In this document: positions 1 to 7,864 of the stretch, one piece after another | Layout of the letters: every line of letters begins with the position of its first letter | Numbering within the stretch: position 1 is the first letter of the stretch | Source: Oceanomicrobium pacificus | GTDB lineage: Bacteria > Pseudomonadota > Alphaproteobacteria > Rhodobacterales > Rhodobacteraceae | Length of the DNA: 64,000 nt | Direction of reading: 5' to 3' | Assembly (NCBI RefSeq): GCF_009833495.1 | Contig: NZ_WUWG01000001.1 | Coordinates: 496,001 to 560,000 of the forward strand | Notes under the pieces: model-generated | The model's database searches: none | Told to the model about the DNA's origin: nothing | The model's input: only the letters and a program-made list of their open reading frames with translations | Position numbers and translations under genes: made by a program

Positions 1-1
1 C

Positions 2-364
2 GTGCAGGGCAGCCTCTGGGTGCTGTTCGTGGTCACGCTGGCCTTCATCGGCGCCAGCCTGTCGCTCGGGCTGGTCCTGTCCACGATCGCGAAAAACCAG
101 TTGCAGGCAATGCAGATGACGGTCTTCGTGCTCCTGCCCTCGATCCTGCTCTCGGGCTTCATGTTTCCCTTCGACGGGATGCCGGTGCCCGCGCAATGGC
201 TGGCGCAGTTCCTGCCCGCCACCCATTTCATGCTTATGATCCGGGGCGTGGTGCTGCGCGACGCGGCCCTGATGGACATGGCCGACGGGCTGATCTGGCT
301 CGGCGCCTTCACGCTGGTGGGGCTGATCGTGGCGTCGCTGAGGTTCCGCAAGCGGCTCGACTGA
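2..364 (+). CDS. ABC-2 type exporter permease, C-terminal part (gene cut by left edge)
   Basis: This is the last ~120 residues of an inner-membrane permease of the ABC-2 family (YhhJ/YbhR-like exporters). Three hydrophobic spans are visible, at about residues 5-27, 37-57 and 94-112. The loop between the last two carries the family-typical 'FPFDGMPVPAQW' and 'LPATHFMLMIRGV' segments, and the protein ends in a short basic tail (RFRKRLD). The reading frame is open to the window edge, so the first GTG is probably an internal valine and the real start lies to the left. Substrate unknown; ABC-2 permeases usually pair with an ATPase and often with a HlyD-type adaptor, none of which is on this strand here. 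Family call is good; the specific function is not known. Confidence 0.85.
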   Translation: MQGSLWVLFVVTLAFIGASLSLGLVLSTIAKNQLQAMQMTVFVLLPSILLSGFMFPFDGMPVPAQWLAQFLPATHFMLMIRGVVLRDAALMDMADGLIWLGAFTLVGLIVASLRFRKRLD

Positions 365-367
365 CGG

Positions 368-751
368 TCAGAACATCCCGTTGGGATTTCGGCTGGTCGC
401 GGGCAGTTCCTGCAGCACGTCCCAATGCTCGACCACGCGGCCCTGTGCGTCGAAGCGGAAAATGTCGATCCCGGCATAGTCCGGCCCGTTCGGCCAGATC
501 TGGTGGCAATGAAGGACCACGAGGTCGCCCTCGGCAATGGCGCGCTTTACCTCGACCCGTTTGCCCGGATGCTCGCGCGCCATGCGCTCGAAATAGGCGA
601 TAAACCCGTCCGGCCCGCTCTCCACATGCGGATTGTGCTGGATGTAGGTGTCGCCCACGAACTGCGCGACCGCGTCGCGCGGCCGGCAGTCGTTGAACAT
701 CATCTCGTAGAAGGCAATCGCGTTGGCCTTGTTGCGCGCCGGGTCCGACAT
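368..751 (-). CDS. SnoaL-like / NTF2-fold protein
   Basis: A 127-residue soluble protein of the SnoaL-like NTF2-fold family (often labelled ester cyclase or nuclear transport factor 2 family). Visible family features are an N-terminal helix with '[11 protein letters not shown]', the '[15 protein letters not shown]' segment at about residues 51-65, and the C-terminal strand pair '[19 protein letters not shown]'. Members are small cone-shaped enzymes or binding proteins; the substrate cannot be read from sequence. It is the last gene of a leftward operon, 16 bp after an exported amidohydrolase, and its stop is only 3 bp from the stop of the convergent permease gene. No signal peptide. Fold is confident, activity is not. 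Confidence 0.85.
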   Translation of the reverse strand: MSDPARNKANAIAFYEMMFNDCRPRDAVAQFVGDTYIQHNPHVESGPDGFIAYFERMAREHPGKRVEVKRAIAEGDLVVLHCHQIWPNGPDYAGIDIFRFDAQGRVVEHWDVLQELPATSRNPNGMF

Positions 752-767
752 TGCCCTTCCCTTCCGT

Positions 768-2105
768 TCAGTCGTCGGCGAGCGTGTCCTTGTAGATCAC
801 GCCGTCTTTCATGATCAGGTCGAACCGCTCCTCATATTCGGTCATCACCGACATGTCCTGAAGCGGGTTGCCATCGATCAGGAGCAGGTCCGCATAGGCC
901 CCTTCCGCGATGACACCCAGATCGCCGGGATAGGGATTGCGCGGGCCAGACAGTTTCAGCAGTTCCGCCGATTTCGATGTGGCTTGCCGCAGGATTTCCA
1001 GATTGTCGAACCATTCGGTCCGGAAGATGAACTCCTCGTTCGCGCGTGCAAGCATTTCGGGCGAGGTGATGACATCCGTGCCGAAGACGATCTTTTCGAA
1101 CCCCAGTTCCTTGGCCATGGTGAACATCTGGTCGATGCCGTCATAGGCCTCGTCGTGCCGGGCTTTCTGCTCCTCGTTATAGCCATCGGGATGGAACGTG
1201 TAGACGATCACCTGCGGTGACAGCCAAGTGTCGTTCTCCATCATCACGCGCATGGCTTCCTCGCTCATAAGGTTGCCATGTTCGATGGATTTCACGCCAT
1301 TCTCGACCGCGCGGATAATGCCATCGGAATTATAGGCATGCGCGGTGACATAGGTGTTCCAGTCCTCGGCCGCTTCCACCGCGGCGCGGATCTCGTCAGC
1401 CGTATATTGCAGCGTGTCGAGCGGGTCGGCATAGGAGCCTGTCCCGCCGCCTACGGAAATCTTGATCTGAGAGGCCCGCCGGCGCAACACCTCGCGCACT
1501 GTGCGCAGAACTTCGGCGCGACCGTCGGCGATCGCCGCCTGAAAATATTTCATCGGCGTGCTGGGGTCGAATTCCAGCGTAGACGGCTGTTCCGCGTCGG
1601 TCCGGTGGTCGGAATGACCCGAGCTTTGCGAGATCATCGGACCGGACGGATAGACGCGCGGGCCGACAAGAACGCCCTCGTCGATGGCGCGTTTGAGAGA
1701 AAAGGAGTTGCCTCCCACGTCACGCACGGTCGTGAAGCCCTGCATCAGATACTGTTTCGCGCTGGTCGAGGCGACATAGGCCCAATATTCGCGGTCCGAA
1801 GTGAATGCGACGCCGAAGGGCATCTGGAACATCAGATGCGCATGCATGTCGGCAAAGCCGGGCATCAGAAACCTGCCATCCGCGTCGATCACCCTGGTCC
1901 CATCGGGCACGTCGAGGTCCGCCCCAATCGCCGCGATCCTGCCCTCCTGCACCAACAGGTCCTGCCCCTCGATCAGGTCGGCATTGACCCCGTCGAAGAT
2001 GCGCGCGTTGGTGATGAGCGTGCCGGTGGCATCGTCCTGCGCGAGCGCGGGCGCGGCGGCAAGACAGGCGCCAAGCCCTGCCGCGATGACGGTGTTTTTC
2101 AGCAT
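768..2105 (-). CDS. Exported amidohydrolase (imidazolonepropionase-like metal-dependent hydrolase)
   Basis: A 445-residue amidohydrolase-superfamily enzyme with a Sec signal peptide (about residues 1-22, ending ALAQ/DD), so it probably acts in the periplasm. Metal-site motifs are all present: HxH in '[11 protein letters not shown]', the lysine in '[11 protein letters not shown]', histidines in 'VTAHAYNSD' and 'SIEHGN', and the aspartate in 'VFGTDVIT'. The C-terminal '[20 protein letters not shown]' segment is typical of the imidazolonepropionase/prolidase-like branch. The relative at 3463-4790 has the same architecture, suggesting an old duplication. Natural substrates in this branch include cyclic amides, Xaa-Pro dipeptides and lactones, so the substrate is not predictable. 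ATG start supported by the complete signal peptide. Confidence 0.92.
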   Translation of the reverse strand: MLKNTVIAAGLGACLAAAPALAQDDATGTLITNARIFDGVNADLIEGQDLLVQEGRIAAIGADLDVPDGTRVIDADGRFLMPGFADMHAHLMFQMPFGVAFTSDREYWAYVASTSAKQYLMQGFTTVRDVGGNSFSLKRAIDEGVLVGPRVYPSGPMISQSSGHSDHRTDAEQPSTLEFDPSTPMKYFQAAIADGRAEVLRTVREVLRRRASQIKISVGGGTGSYADPLDTLQYTADEIRAAVEAAEDWNTYVTAHAYNSDGIIRAVENGVKSIEHGNLMSEEAMRVMMENDTWLSPQVIVYTFHPDGYNEEQKARHDEAYDGIDQMFTMAKELGFEKIVFGTDVITSPEMLARANEEFIFRTEWFDNLEILRQATSKSAELLKLSGPRNPYPGDLGVIAEGAYADLLLIDGNPLQDMSVMTEYEERFDLIMKDGVIYKDTLADD

Positions 2106-2129
2106 GGTGTCTCTCCTCGGTTCAGGTGC

Positions 2130-2156
2130 CGGCCCCGCCCGTTTGCGACGGGGCCG
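2130..2156. other. Intercistronic GC hairpin
   Basis: An 8-bp perfect inverted repeat, CGGCCCCG and CGGGGCCG with an 11-nt loop, between the HlyD-type gene and the amidohydrolase gene. The adjacent T-run is on the plus strand only, so it does not form a good intrinsic terminator for the leftward transcript. It may stabilise or process the mRNA. Confidence 0.5.
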
Positions 2157-2163
2157 TTTTGGT

Positions 2164-3057
2164 TCATTCCGTGTCGACGCGGGACCGGAGCGACACCTTC
2201 AGACCCGGCCGCAGGAACCGGTCAGGATTGCGGAATTCGCCCCAGACGGTGACTTTCTGCGTCTCCTCGTCGAACGTATGGCCGCCGGAAACGAGCTTGC
2301 CTTCATGCTCGAAAAGGGTGCCGTCGGGCAGCACGATCGACAGGACCACAGCGTCGATCAGGTCCGCATCCGAGTCAAACATCTGCTTGCGGGCAGCATA
2401 GATGTCATAGGGCACTTCGCCGATCACATGGATGGGATCGAGCTGTGTGACCACGGCCATCACATTGTCAGTGTCCGCTTCCTGCCAGCCGTTTTCACGC
2501 ACCATCGGCGCGCTGACGATCCCGGTGAAGGGGGCTTTCAGCACCATTTGCGTCAGCACAAGCTCGGCCAAGCCGACCCGCGCCTCGGCTTCGGCGAGGT
2601 TGGCGGTTGCAATATCGCGTTGGGCTTCCGCCTTCTCCAGTTGAACCCGCGCCACGATGTCCCGGTCCTTCAGCGCTTCGGCGCGTTTCAGGTCAGCTTC
2701 CGCTTCGTGCAGATGGGCCGTGGCCGCATCGCGCTGCGCCTTGGCCAGATCGAGCTCCAGCTGCGCCGGCAGTTCGAAGAATTCGAAGAGCGTATCACCC
2801 TCGCTGACCATTTCGCCGGACGTGAAGGTGATTGATTGCAGCCAGCCGTCTACGAGCGGCGTAACCACGGCTTCGCGCGCGGGCACGACGGTGCCGTCGA
2901 ACTCGACCAGATCGTAAGACCTGTCCTGAGCGCGGGCGCTGTCCGGCGCAAACAGGCCGCCCGCAACCGGAGCGGCAAAGGCAAGAACCGCAAGCAGCCG
3001 AACGGCGATGTTGGCAGGTCTGGCGCATCCGGCCTGTCGAGGGAGTGCAGTTTTCAT
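2164..3057 (-). CDS. HlyD-type periplasmic adaptor (membrane fusion) protein
   Basis: A 297-residue membrane-fusion protein of the kind that links inner-membrane pumps to outer-membrane channels. An N-terminal signal/anchor (about residues 17-40, ending SARAQ) is followed by a half-lipoyl strand ('DGTVVPAREAVVTPLVDGWL'), a coiled-coil hairpin rich in Ala/Glu (about residues 95-160), the second lipoyl half ('LKAPFTGIVSAPMV') and a beta-barrel region. I chose ATG 3057 because it overlaps the upstream stop in an ATGA junction. No RND or ABC pump gene is adjacent on this strand, so it is an orphan adaptor between two amidohydrolases. Family is confident; partner unknown. Confidence 0.9.
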   Translation of the reverse strand: MKTALPRQAGCARPANIAVRLLAVLAFAAPVAGGLFAPDSARAQDRSYDLVEFDGTVVPAREAVVTPLVDGWLQSITFTSGEMVSEGDTLFEFFELPAQLELDLAKAQRDAATAHLHEAEADLKRAEALKDRDIVARVQLEKAEAQRDIATANLAEAEARVGLAELVLTQMVLKAPFTGIVSAPMVRENGWQEADTDNVMAVVTQLDPIHVIGEVPYDIYAARKQMFDSDADLIDAVVLSIVLPDGTLFEHEGKLVSGGHTFDEETQKVTVWGEFRNPDRFLRPGLKVSLRSRVDTE

Positions 3058-3446
3058 AACGGGTCGTCCTTCTGAAAAAGCCCCAGTGCCGCGCACAGAT
3101 TCAGCAATGTTCCAAAGCTGTTGATGCCGACGGCGATGACGAATACGGGCAAACTGGCATAATCCGCCAGCCCCGCTTCGAGATAGCGCAGAATATTGCC
3201 GATGACACCCCCGCCGCCAAAGACAAGCAGCGCGGGGATCATCCCGATCCGGTACCAGCCCACATATCCGCGCCGCCCGAGATCGAGAATGCCGAGATAG
3301 ACGAGGAACATGGCCATCGACGGCAAAACGGGCGCCACGCTCAGCGGCGCGCCCGTGGTCTGGCGCCAGATCAGGCTCGCCGTCAGGAAGGCAAGGGCGG
3401 CGAGGCCGAACAGCAACTGGCCCGCGAGCAACCTTTTGAATGACAT
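3054..3446 (-). CDS. Small four-helix membrane protein, unknown function
   Basis: A 130-residue hydrophobic protein with four predicted transmembrane segments, roughly residues 5-25, 35-55, 67-87 and 97-120. A short charged loop 'LGRRGYVGWYR' follows TM2, and the tail is 'FQKDDPL'. I do not recognise a named family. It is translationally coupled to the HlyD-type adaptor by an ATGA overlap and lies 16 bp after an amidohydrolase gene, so it belongs to the same operon. It might assist the adaptor or be a small sensor or permease-like protein; nothing in the sequence decides this. Confident that it is a real gene because of spacing and coupling. Confidence 0.75.
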   Translation of the reverse strand: MSFKRLLAGQLLFGLAALAFLTASLIWRQTTGAPLSVAPVLPSMAMFLVYLGILDLGRRGYVGWYRIGMIPALLVFGGGGVIGNILRYLEAGLADYASLPVFVIAVGINSFGTLLNLCAALGLFQKDDPL

Positions 3447-3462
3447 TCCGGACCGCCCTCCG

Positions 3463-4719
3463 TCAGTCGAGACTGTAGTTGAAGATCGTCCCGTCCTTCA
3501 TGATCAGGTCGAAATTCTCATGTGGATCGGCCACGAGGTCGATATCCTCCAGCGGGTTGCCGTCGACAAGGATCAGATCGGCATAGGCGCCCTCCGCGAT
3601 CACGCCCAAGGGCCCTTCCTGAAAGGGATGACGCGGGCCGGACAGTTCCAGCAGTTCGGCATTGATAGAGGTTGCCATCTTCAGCGTCTCAAACGGGCTG
3701 AACCAGCGCTGCAGCTTGGCCAGAAACGCACCCTGACGTTCGGCCAGCGCAGGGTCGAACAATATGTCGGTGCCGAATGCGATCTTCACGCCGACCTGCT
3801 TGGCCAGCCTGTAGATCTCATCGGTGCCGTCGGTCACCGCGATCCATTTCGCCTGGCTGACCGGATCGTCGAAGGAAAAGCCGTCCGCGTCATCCAGAAG
3901 CGGCTGGATCGAAAGCCAGACGTCATTCTCCTTCATCATCTGCAGGGTGTCCTCGCTCATCAGTAACCCGTGCTCGATCGATTTGATACTGGCCTCGATC
4001 GCGATCTGCGCTGCCTCATCGGTGAAGATATGGCTGGCAACATAGGTGTTGTACGTATCGGCCACCTCGACAAAGGCCTCCAGTTCGGCCTTCGTATACT
4101 GCCGCACGTCAAGCGGGTCATAGACCGACGAGACGCCGCCTCCGCCGGAGATTTTCAACTGGCTCGCGCCCATGCGCATCACCTCTCGTGTCCGCCGCGT
4201 CACCTCGTCCACGCCGTCCGCCATCGCCATCAGGCCGACCGAATACCAATACCATTGGGAATCCCCCGGATTGGTCGGCACCGCCTGATAGGGCCGGTAA
4301 TCGAAATGCCCGCCCGTCTGGCCGATCGGGGGACCGGACGGCTGGATGCGCGGACCGACAAGTTCGCCAGCATCGATCATCTTCTTGGTAGCAAACGGGT
4401 TGCCGCCCACGTCGCGCACCGTGGTGAACCCGCGCATCAGAGTGTCTTCCGAACCGTTTGCCCCGCGAATCGCCACCTCCAGAATATCGCCGGTCACGAC
4501 CGTGCTCTGCGCCGCGCAGCAATAGAGCGTGTGCCAGTGCACATCGATGAGGCCCAGGATCATCGTCCGCCCGCCGCCGTCGATCACCGTGGCGCCCTCG
4601 GGCACTGCGCCGCCCACCTCGATGCCGGAGATCAGGTTTCCTGTCACCGTGACGGTGGCCCCCTCGACCAGCGCCTCCGACGTGCCGTCAAAGACATTCA
4701 CGTTGGTGATCGCGGTCAC
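3463..4719 (-). CDS. Amidohydrolase with frame-disrupted signal peptide
   Basis: A second amidohydrolase, open for 418 residues from GTG 4719. It keeps the metal-site motifs: HxH in 'GLIDVHWHTLY', lysine in 'SQLKISGGGG', histidines in 'VASHIFTDE' and 'SIEHGL', aspartate in 'AFGTDILF'. The tail 'GAYADLILVDGNPLEDIDLV' matches the 768-2105 relative. The frame continues upstream of GTG 4719 as AVFAGSALAQDVS, a typical end of a Sec signal, but has no start codon before an in-frame stop. The likely start (ATG 4790 with a good AAGGG ribosome site) is in another frame. So the gene either carries a real or sequencing-derived -1 frameshift, or is expressed without export from GTG 4719. First gene of the operon running down to 368. 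Confidence 0.85.
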   Translation of the reverse strand: MTAITNVNVFDGTSEALVEGATVTVTGNLISGIEVGGAVPEGATVIDGGGRTMILGLIDVHWHTLYCCAAQSTVVTGDILEVAIRGANGSEDTLMRGFTTVRDVGGNPFATKKMIDAGELVGPRIQPSGPPIGQTGGHFDYRPYQAVPTNPGDSQWYWYSVGLMAMADGVDEVTRRTREVMRMGASQLKISGGGGVSSVYDPLDVRQYTKAELEAFVEVADTYNTYVASHIFTDEAAQIAIEASIKSIEHGLLMSEDTLQMMKENDVWLSIQPLLDDADGFSFDDPVSQAKWIAVTDGTDEIYRLAKQVGVKIAFGTDILFDPALAERQGAFLAKLQRWFSPFETLKMATSINAELLELSGPRHPFQEGPLGVIAEGAYADLILVDGNPLEDIDLVADPHENFDLIMKDGTIFNYSLD

Positions 4720-4790
4720 CGAAACATCCTGTGCGAGGGCCGAACCGGCAAAAACCGCGCCAATGGCGTTGCAAACAAAGCAGGTTTCAT
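4720..4790 (-). pseudogene. Out-of-frame signal peptide start of the 3463-4719 amidohydrolase
   Basis: ATG 4790 is preceded by AAGGG at suitable distance and encodes MKPALFATPLA, a convincing signal-peptide start. That frame then runs out of register into RFLPVRPSHRMFR and stops at 4716. The missing hydrophobic end and cleavage site (VFAGSALAQD) are in the amidohydrolase frame. Adding one base near the five-T run (plus-strand A-run 4750-4754) would join the two into a complete exported enzyme like its relative at 768-2105. Confidence 0.7.
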
Positions 4791-4967
4791 GGGGTTATCC
4801 CTTGGTCCAATGCATTCATCGGGAAACAGCCCGACGATAGCCTCGCCGCATTCCGCAGGAAAGCGCAACGTCAGGTCGCGCGGGCAACGCAGCCGCATTT
4901 TTGCGTGACCGGCCGCGCGGCGGCGGGCTATCACGTAGGCCATGATCCTGACCTAACGGAGAAAACC

Positions 4968-6710
4968 ATGTCCGACCGCCCGCGCAAGACCGCCGCCGAC
5001 CTGCGCTCCGCCCGCTGGTTCGCGCCCGACGATCTGCGCAGCTTCGGCCACCGGTCGCGGATGATGCAACTGGGCTATGCGGAGGAGGAATTCCGCGACC
5101 GCCCCGTCATCGGCATCCTCAACACATGGTCGGAACTCAACAGCTGTCACGGCCATTTCCCCGAACGGGTCAAGGACGTGAAACGCGGTGTGTTGCAGGC
5201 GGGCGGATTTCCGGTCGAGATGCCGGCCCTGTCGGTGGACGAGAGCTTCACCAAGCCGACCTCCATGCTCTACCGCAACCTGCTGGCGATGGAGACGGAA
5301 GAGATCATCCGGTCCCACCCGCTCGACGGGGTGGTGCTGATGGGCGGCTGCGACAAGACCACGCCCGGGCTGGTCATGGGCGCGATCTCGGCCGGCGTGC
5401 CGATGATCTACCTGCCGGCCGGACCGATGCTGCGCGGCCATTATGCGGGGCAGATCCTCGGCTCCGGATCGGATGCCTGGAAATATTGGGACGAACGCCG
5501 CGCGGGCAAGATCAGCGACGTGGAATGGAACGGGATTCAGGGCGGGATCGCGCGGTCGGTTGGCACCTGCATGACGATGGGCACGGCCTCCACCATGACG
5601 GCGATCACCGATGCGATGGGGCTGACGCTGCCCGGCGCTTCGTCGATCCCGGCGGCGGATGCAGGCCACCAGCGCATGGGCAGCGCCTGCGGGCGCCGCA
5701 TCGTCGACATGGTCTGGGAAGACCTGACGCCCGACCGGATCGTGACGGACGCTTCGGTCCGCAACGCCGCGATCGTTGCCATGGCGACCGGATGTTCCAC
5801 CAATGCGGTCGTGCACCTGATCGCGATGGCCGGGCGCGCGGGTATCACCCTTCAGCTGGACGAACTGGACGCCCTTGGCCGCGTCACCCCGCTCATCGCC
5901 AACGTCCGCCCCTCCGGCAAGGACTATCTGATGGAGGATTTCTTCTATGCGGGCGGCTTGCGGGCATTGATGAAACAGCTGGAGGACCGGCTCGACCTGT
6001 CCTGCCTGACAGTGACCGGCGAGACGCTCGGCGCCGGGCTCGACGGGGCACAGGTCTACAATGACGACGTGATCCGGCCCCTGTCGAACCCTGTCTATCA
6101 CGAAGGCTCGCTCGCCGTGCTGCGCGGCAACCTCTGCCCCGACGGGGCGGTGATCAAGCCCGCCGCCTGCGACCCGGCCTACCATGTGCATGAAGGTCCG
6201 GCGCTCGTCTTCGACAGCTACCCCGAGATGAAGGCCGCGGTGGATGATGAAACGCTCGACGTGACCCCCGACCATGTCATGGTTCTGCGCAATGCCGGCC
6301 CGCTGGGCGGACCGGGCTTCCCCGAATGGGGAATGCTGCCGATCCCCAAGGCGCTCATCGCGCAGGGGCATCGCGACATGCTGCGGATATCGGACGCGCG
6401 CATGTCGGGGACAAGCTATGGCGCCTGCGTGCTCCATGTCGCGCCCGAAGCCCATGTCGGCGGACCGCTTGCGCTCCTGCGCACCGGCGACACGGTGCGG
6501 CTGGACCTGCCGAACCGGCGGCTCGACATGCTGGTGGATGAGGCCGAACTGGCGGCGCGGCGCGCGGCATGGACCCCGCCGGAACCGCGCTACGCACGGG
6601 GTTGGGGCTACATGTTCTCCGCCCATGTCACGCAGGCCGACAAGGGCTGCGATTTCGATTTCCTCGAATCCGGATTCGGACCGGCGGCGGGCGAGCCGGA
6701 CATTTTCTGA
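4968..6710 (+). CDS. IlvD/Edd-family sugar-acid dehydratase (L-arabinonate dehydratase-like)
   Basis: A 580-residue cytosolic iron-sulfur dehydratase that removes water from an aldonic acid to give a 2-keto-3-deoxy acid. The three likely [2Fe-2S] cysteines are visible: C60 ('LNSCHGHF'), C128 ('MGGCDKTTPG') and C201 ('GTCMTMG'). The lysine after C128 (K130) matches the carbamylated, Mg-binding lysine, and 'DARMSGTSYG' near the C-terminus carries the catalytic serine. Length and the 'NSCHGHF' form fit the sugar-acid branch (about 580 aa) rather than IlvD of branched-chain amino-acid synthesis. Start ATG 4968 follows an ACGGAG-type site; upstream in-frame codons are not conserved-looking. First member of the catabolic locus that reaches 23545. 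Exact sugar acid not determined. Confidence 0.9.
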   Translation: MSDRPRKTAADLRSARWFAPDDLRSFGHRSRMMQLGYAEEEFRDRPVIGILNTWSELNSCHGHFPERVKDVKRGVLQAGGFPVEMPALSVDESFTKPTSMLYRNLLAMETEEIIRSHPLDGVVLMGGCDKTTPGLVMGAISAGVPMIYLPAGPMLRGHYAGQILGSGSDAWKYWDERRAGKISDVEWNGIQGGIARSVGTCMTMGTASTMTAITDAMGLTLPGASSIPAADAGHQRMGSACGRRIVDMVWEDLTPDRIVTDASVRNAAIVAMATGCSTNAVVHLIAMAGRAGITLQLDELDALGRVTPLIANVRPSGKDYLMEDFFYAGGLRALMKQLEDRLDLSCLTVTGETLGAGLDGAQVYNDDVIRPLSNPVYHEGSLAVLRGNLCPDGAVIKPAACDPAYHVHEGPALVFDSYPEMKAAVDDETLDVTPDHVMVLRNAGPLGGPGFPEWGMLPIPKALIAQGHRDMLRISDARMSGTSYGACVLHVAPEAHVGGPLALLRTGDTVRLDLPNRRLDMLVDEAELAARRAAWTPPEPRYARGWGYMFSAHVTQADKGCDFDFLESGFGPAAGEPDIF

Positions 6711-6714
6711 CCGG

Positions 6715-7569
6715 TCAGGCGCCGATCCGGTCGAGCTGCGCGCGGATCATCTGGTAGCCCTCGCGATAGACGGCCTCGGGACTTTCGGCAAAGTCGCGCC
6801 AGACCTTGGTCGCCGCCGCCAGATCCGGCAGGCCGCGCCCGAACGCCTCGATGGTCAGCCAGCCATCATAGCCCGATTCCGCGATCGCGTCGAAGGTCGC
6901 ATCCCAGTTGATATGACCGCGCCCCGGCACGCCGCGGTCATTCTCCGATATGTGGATATGGGCCACATGGCCGGCATTGCGGATCAGCGCCTCCAGCGGG
7001 TCCTGTTCCTCGATATTGGCGTGGAACGTGTCATACATGGCGCGGATGTTGCGGTGGCCGATGTCGTCGAGATGGGCGGCCAGCCCGTCCATGGTGGTCA
7101 GAAGGTAACATTCGAACCGGTTGAGCGCCTCCAGACAAACTGTGACGCCAGCGCCGGCCGCATGATCCCCGATCTCGCGCTGCGCGGCGACGGACCGCGC
7201 CAGTTCCGCCTCTGTCGGACCGGTGCCGGAGAAATGCCCCAGCGTCGAATGGAGCGGCCCGCTCAGCTTCGGCGCGCCGAGCGCCTGCGCGCAGTCGATG
7301 GCCCGTTTGACGTGATCAACGCCCGCCCGCCGCTCAGCCGCATCCGCCGAGACAAGGTTCTGCGCCGGATCACCGTTGGCCGACACGGCCGTTCGGTCCA
7401 GACCCAGATCATCCAGCATTCGGCCCAATGCGGCATAGTCCTCCGGCGTGCCGTCGAAGATCGGGATTTCCACCCCGTCAAAGCCGGTTTTTGCAATGTC
7501 GCGCAAAAGCGGTTCGTGGTCCCGTCCGACCGAAGTCGTCCAGAGAAACATGCACATGCCGATCTTCAT
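6715..7569 (-). CDS. Sugar phosphate isomerase/epimerase (xylose isomerase-like TIM barrel)
   Basis: A 284-residue AP-endonuclease-2/xylose-isomerase-like TIM barrel. The usual metal ligands are visible: Glu in 'CLEALNRFE', Asp in 'MYDTFHANIEE', His in 'HIHISENDRG' and Glu in 'LTIEAFG'. The 'NRFE' and 'FHANIEE' signatures are those of the D-tagatose 3-epimerase / D-psicose epimerase-like branch, which interconverts ketoses; some relatives have other roles in polyol or inositol degradation. It ends 4 bp from the stop of the convergent dehydratase gene and is divergent from a second barrel at 7865, with operators in between (7612 and 7780). Substrate unknown. Confidence 0.88.
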   Translation of the reverse strand: MKIGMCMFLWTTSVGRDHEPLLRDIAKTGFDGVEIPIFDGTPEDYAALGRMLDDLGLDRTAVSANGDPAQNLVSADAAERRAGVDHVKRAIDCAQALGAPKLSGPLHSTLGHFSGTGPTEAELARSVAAQREIGDHAAGAGVTVCLEALNRFECYLLTTMDGLAAHLDDIGHRNIRAMYDTFHANIEEQDPLEALIRNAGHVAHIHISENDRGVPGRGHINWDATFDAIAESGYDGWLTIEAFGRGLPDLAAATKVWRDFAESPEAVYREGYQMIRAQLDRIGA

Positions 7570-7611
7570 GGTCCCTCCTCACGCGTCACAGAGCGCTGCC
7601 AAAATCGCCTG

Positions 7612-7630
7612 ATCTGGTCATACCAAAATA
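7612..7630. promoter_or_regulatory. Predicted FadR/GntR-type operator A
   Basis: TGGTCATACCA at 7615-7625 fits the FadR-subfamily consensus TNGTNNNACNA exactly. The extended form ATCTGGTCATACCAAAATAT is nearly the same as the minus-strand sequence at 17511-17527. It lies about 45 bp upstream of the leftward isomerase gene, next to an AATATT that could be its -10 box. The likely ligand-responsive regulator is the GntR protein at 10006. Confidence 0.65.
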
Positions 7631-7779
7631 TTCCTGCGCCGCCTAGCGCCCTGCCAGTTCCGGGCGCACAGACTGGATTTCAAATCCCCGCAATCATTGA
7701 GCCATGGTCAAGCGAGGCGTGTTGGAGCCCCGTGGTCCCGCCCGGCAGAAGAATCTTGACGCCCGCACAGGTCTGGCGC

Positions 7780-7797
7780 AATCTGGTCCGGCCAGAT
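7780..7797. promoter_or_regulatory. Predicted FadR/GntR-type operator B
   Basis: An inverted repeat with arms ATCTGG and CCAGAT around TCCGG. The 16 bases AATCTGGTCCGGCCAG recur exactly, in inverse orientation, at 17692-17707. A TTGACG element at 7756 sits about 33 bp before the centre, the same geometry as TTGATC at 17665, so the site probably controls the rightward promoter for the gene at 7865. Confidence 0.65.
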
Positions 7798-7864
7798 GGC
7801 GGCGGAGGGCGCAAAGCCGCAATTTCGACCGTCGCCCAACAGAGACAATTCAGGGAGAACGCGC

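Noticed and set aside
2130-2160. Hairpin followed by TTTT considered as a terminator
   Set aside because: The T-run is on the plus strand, where no gene is read; the leftward transcript has no T-run after the stem.
4953-6626. Long open frame (557 codons) on the minus strand opposite the IlvD-type dehydratase
   Set aside because: High GC makes long antisense frames common; its translation is rich in Arg, His and Gly with no recognisable family, while the plus-strand gene has full cofactor motifs.
4968-6710. IlvD-type gene considered as dihydroxy-acid dehydratase of branched-chain amino-acid synthesis
   Set aside because: NSCHGHF-type first cysteine motif, length and catabolic neighbours fit the sugar-acid dehydratase branch better.
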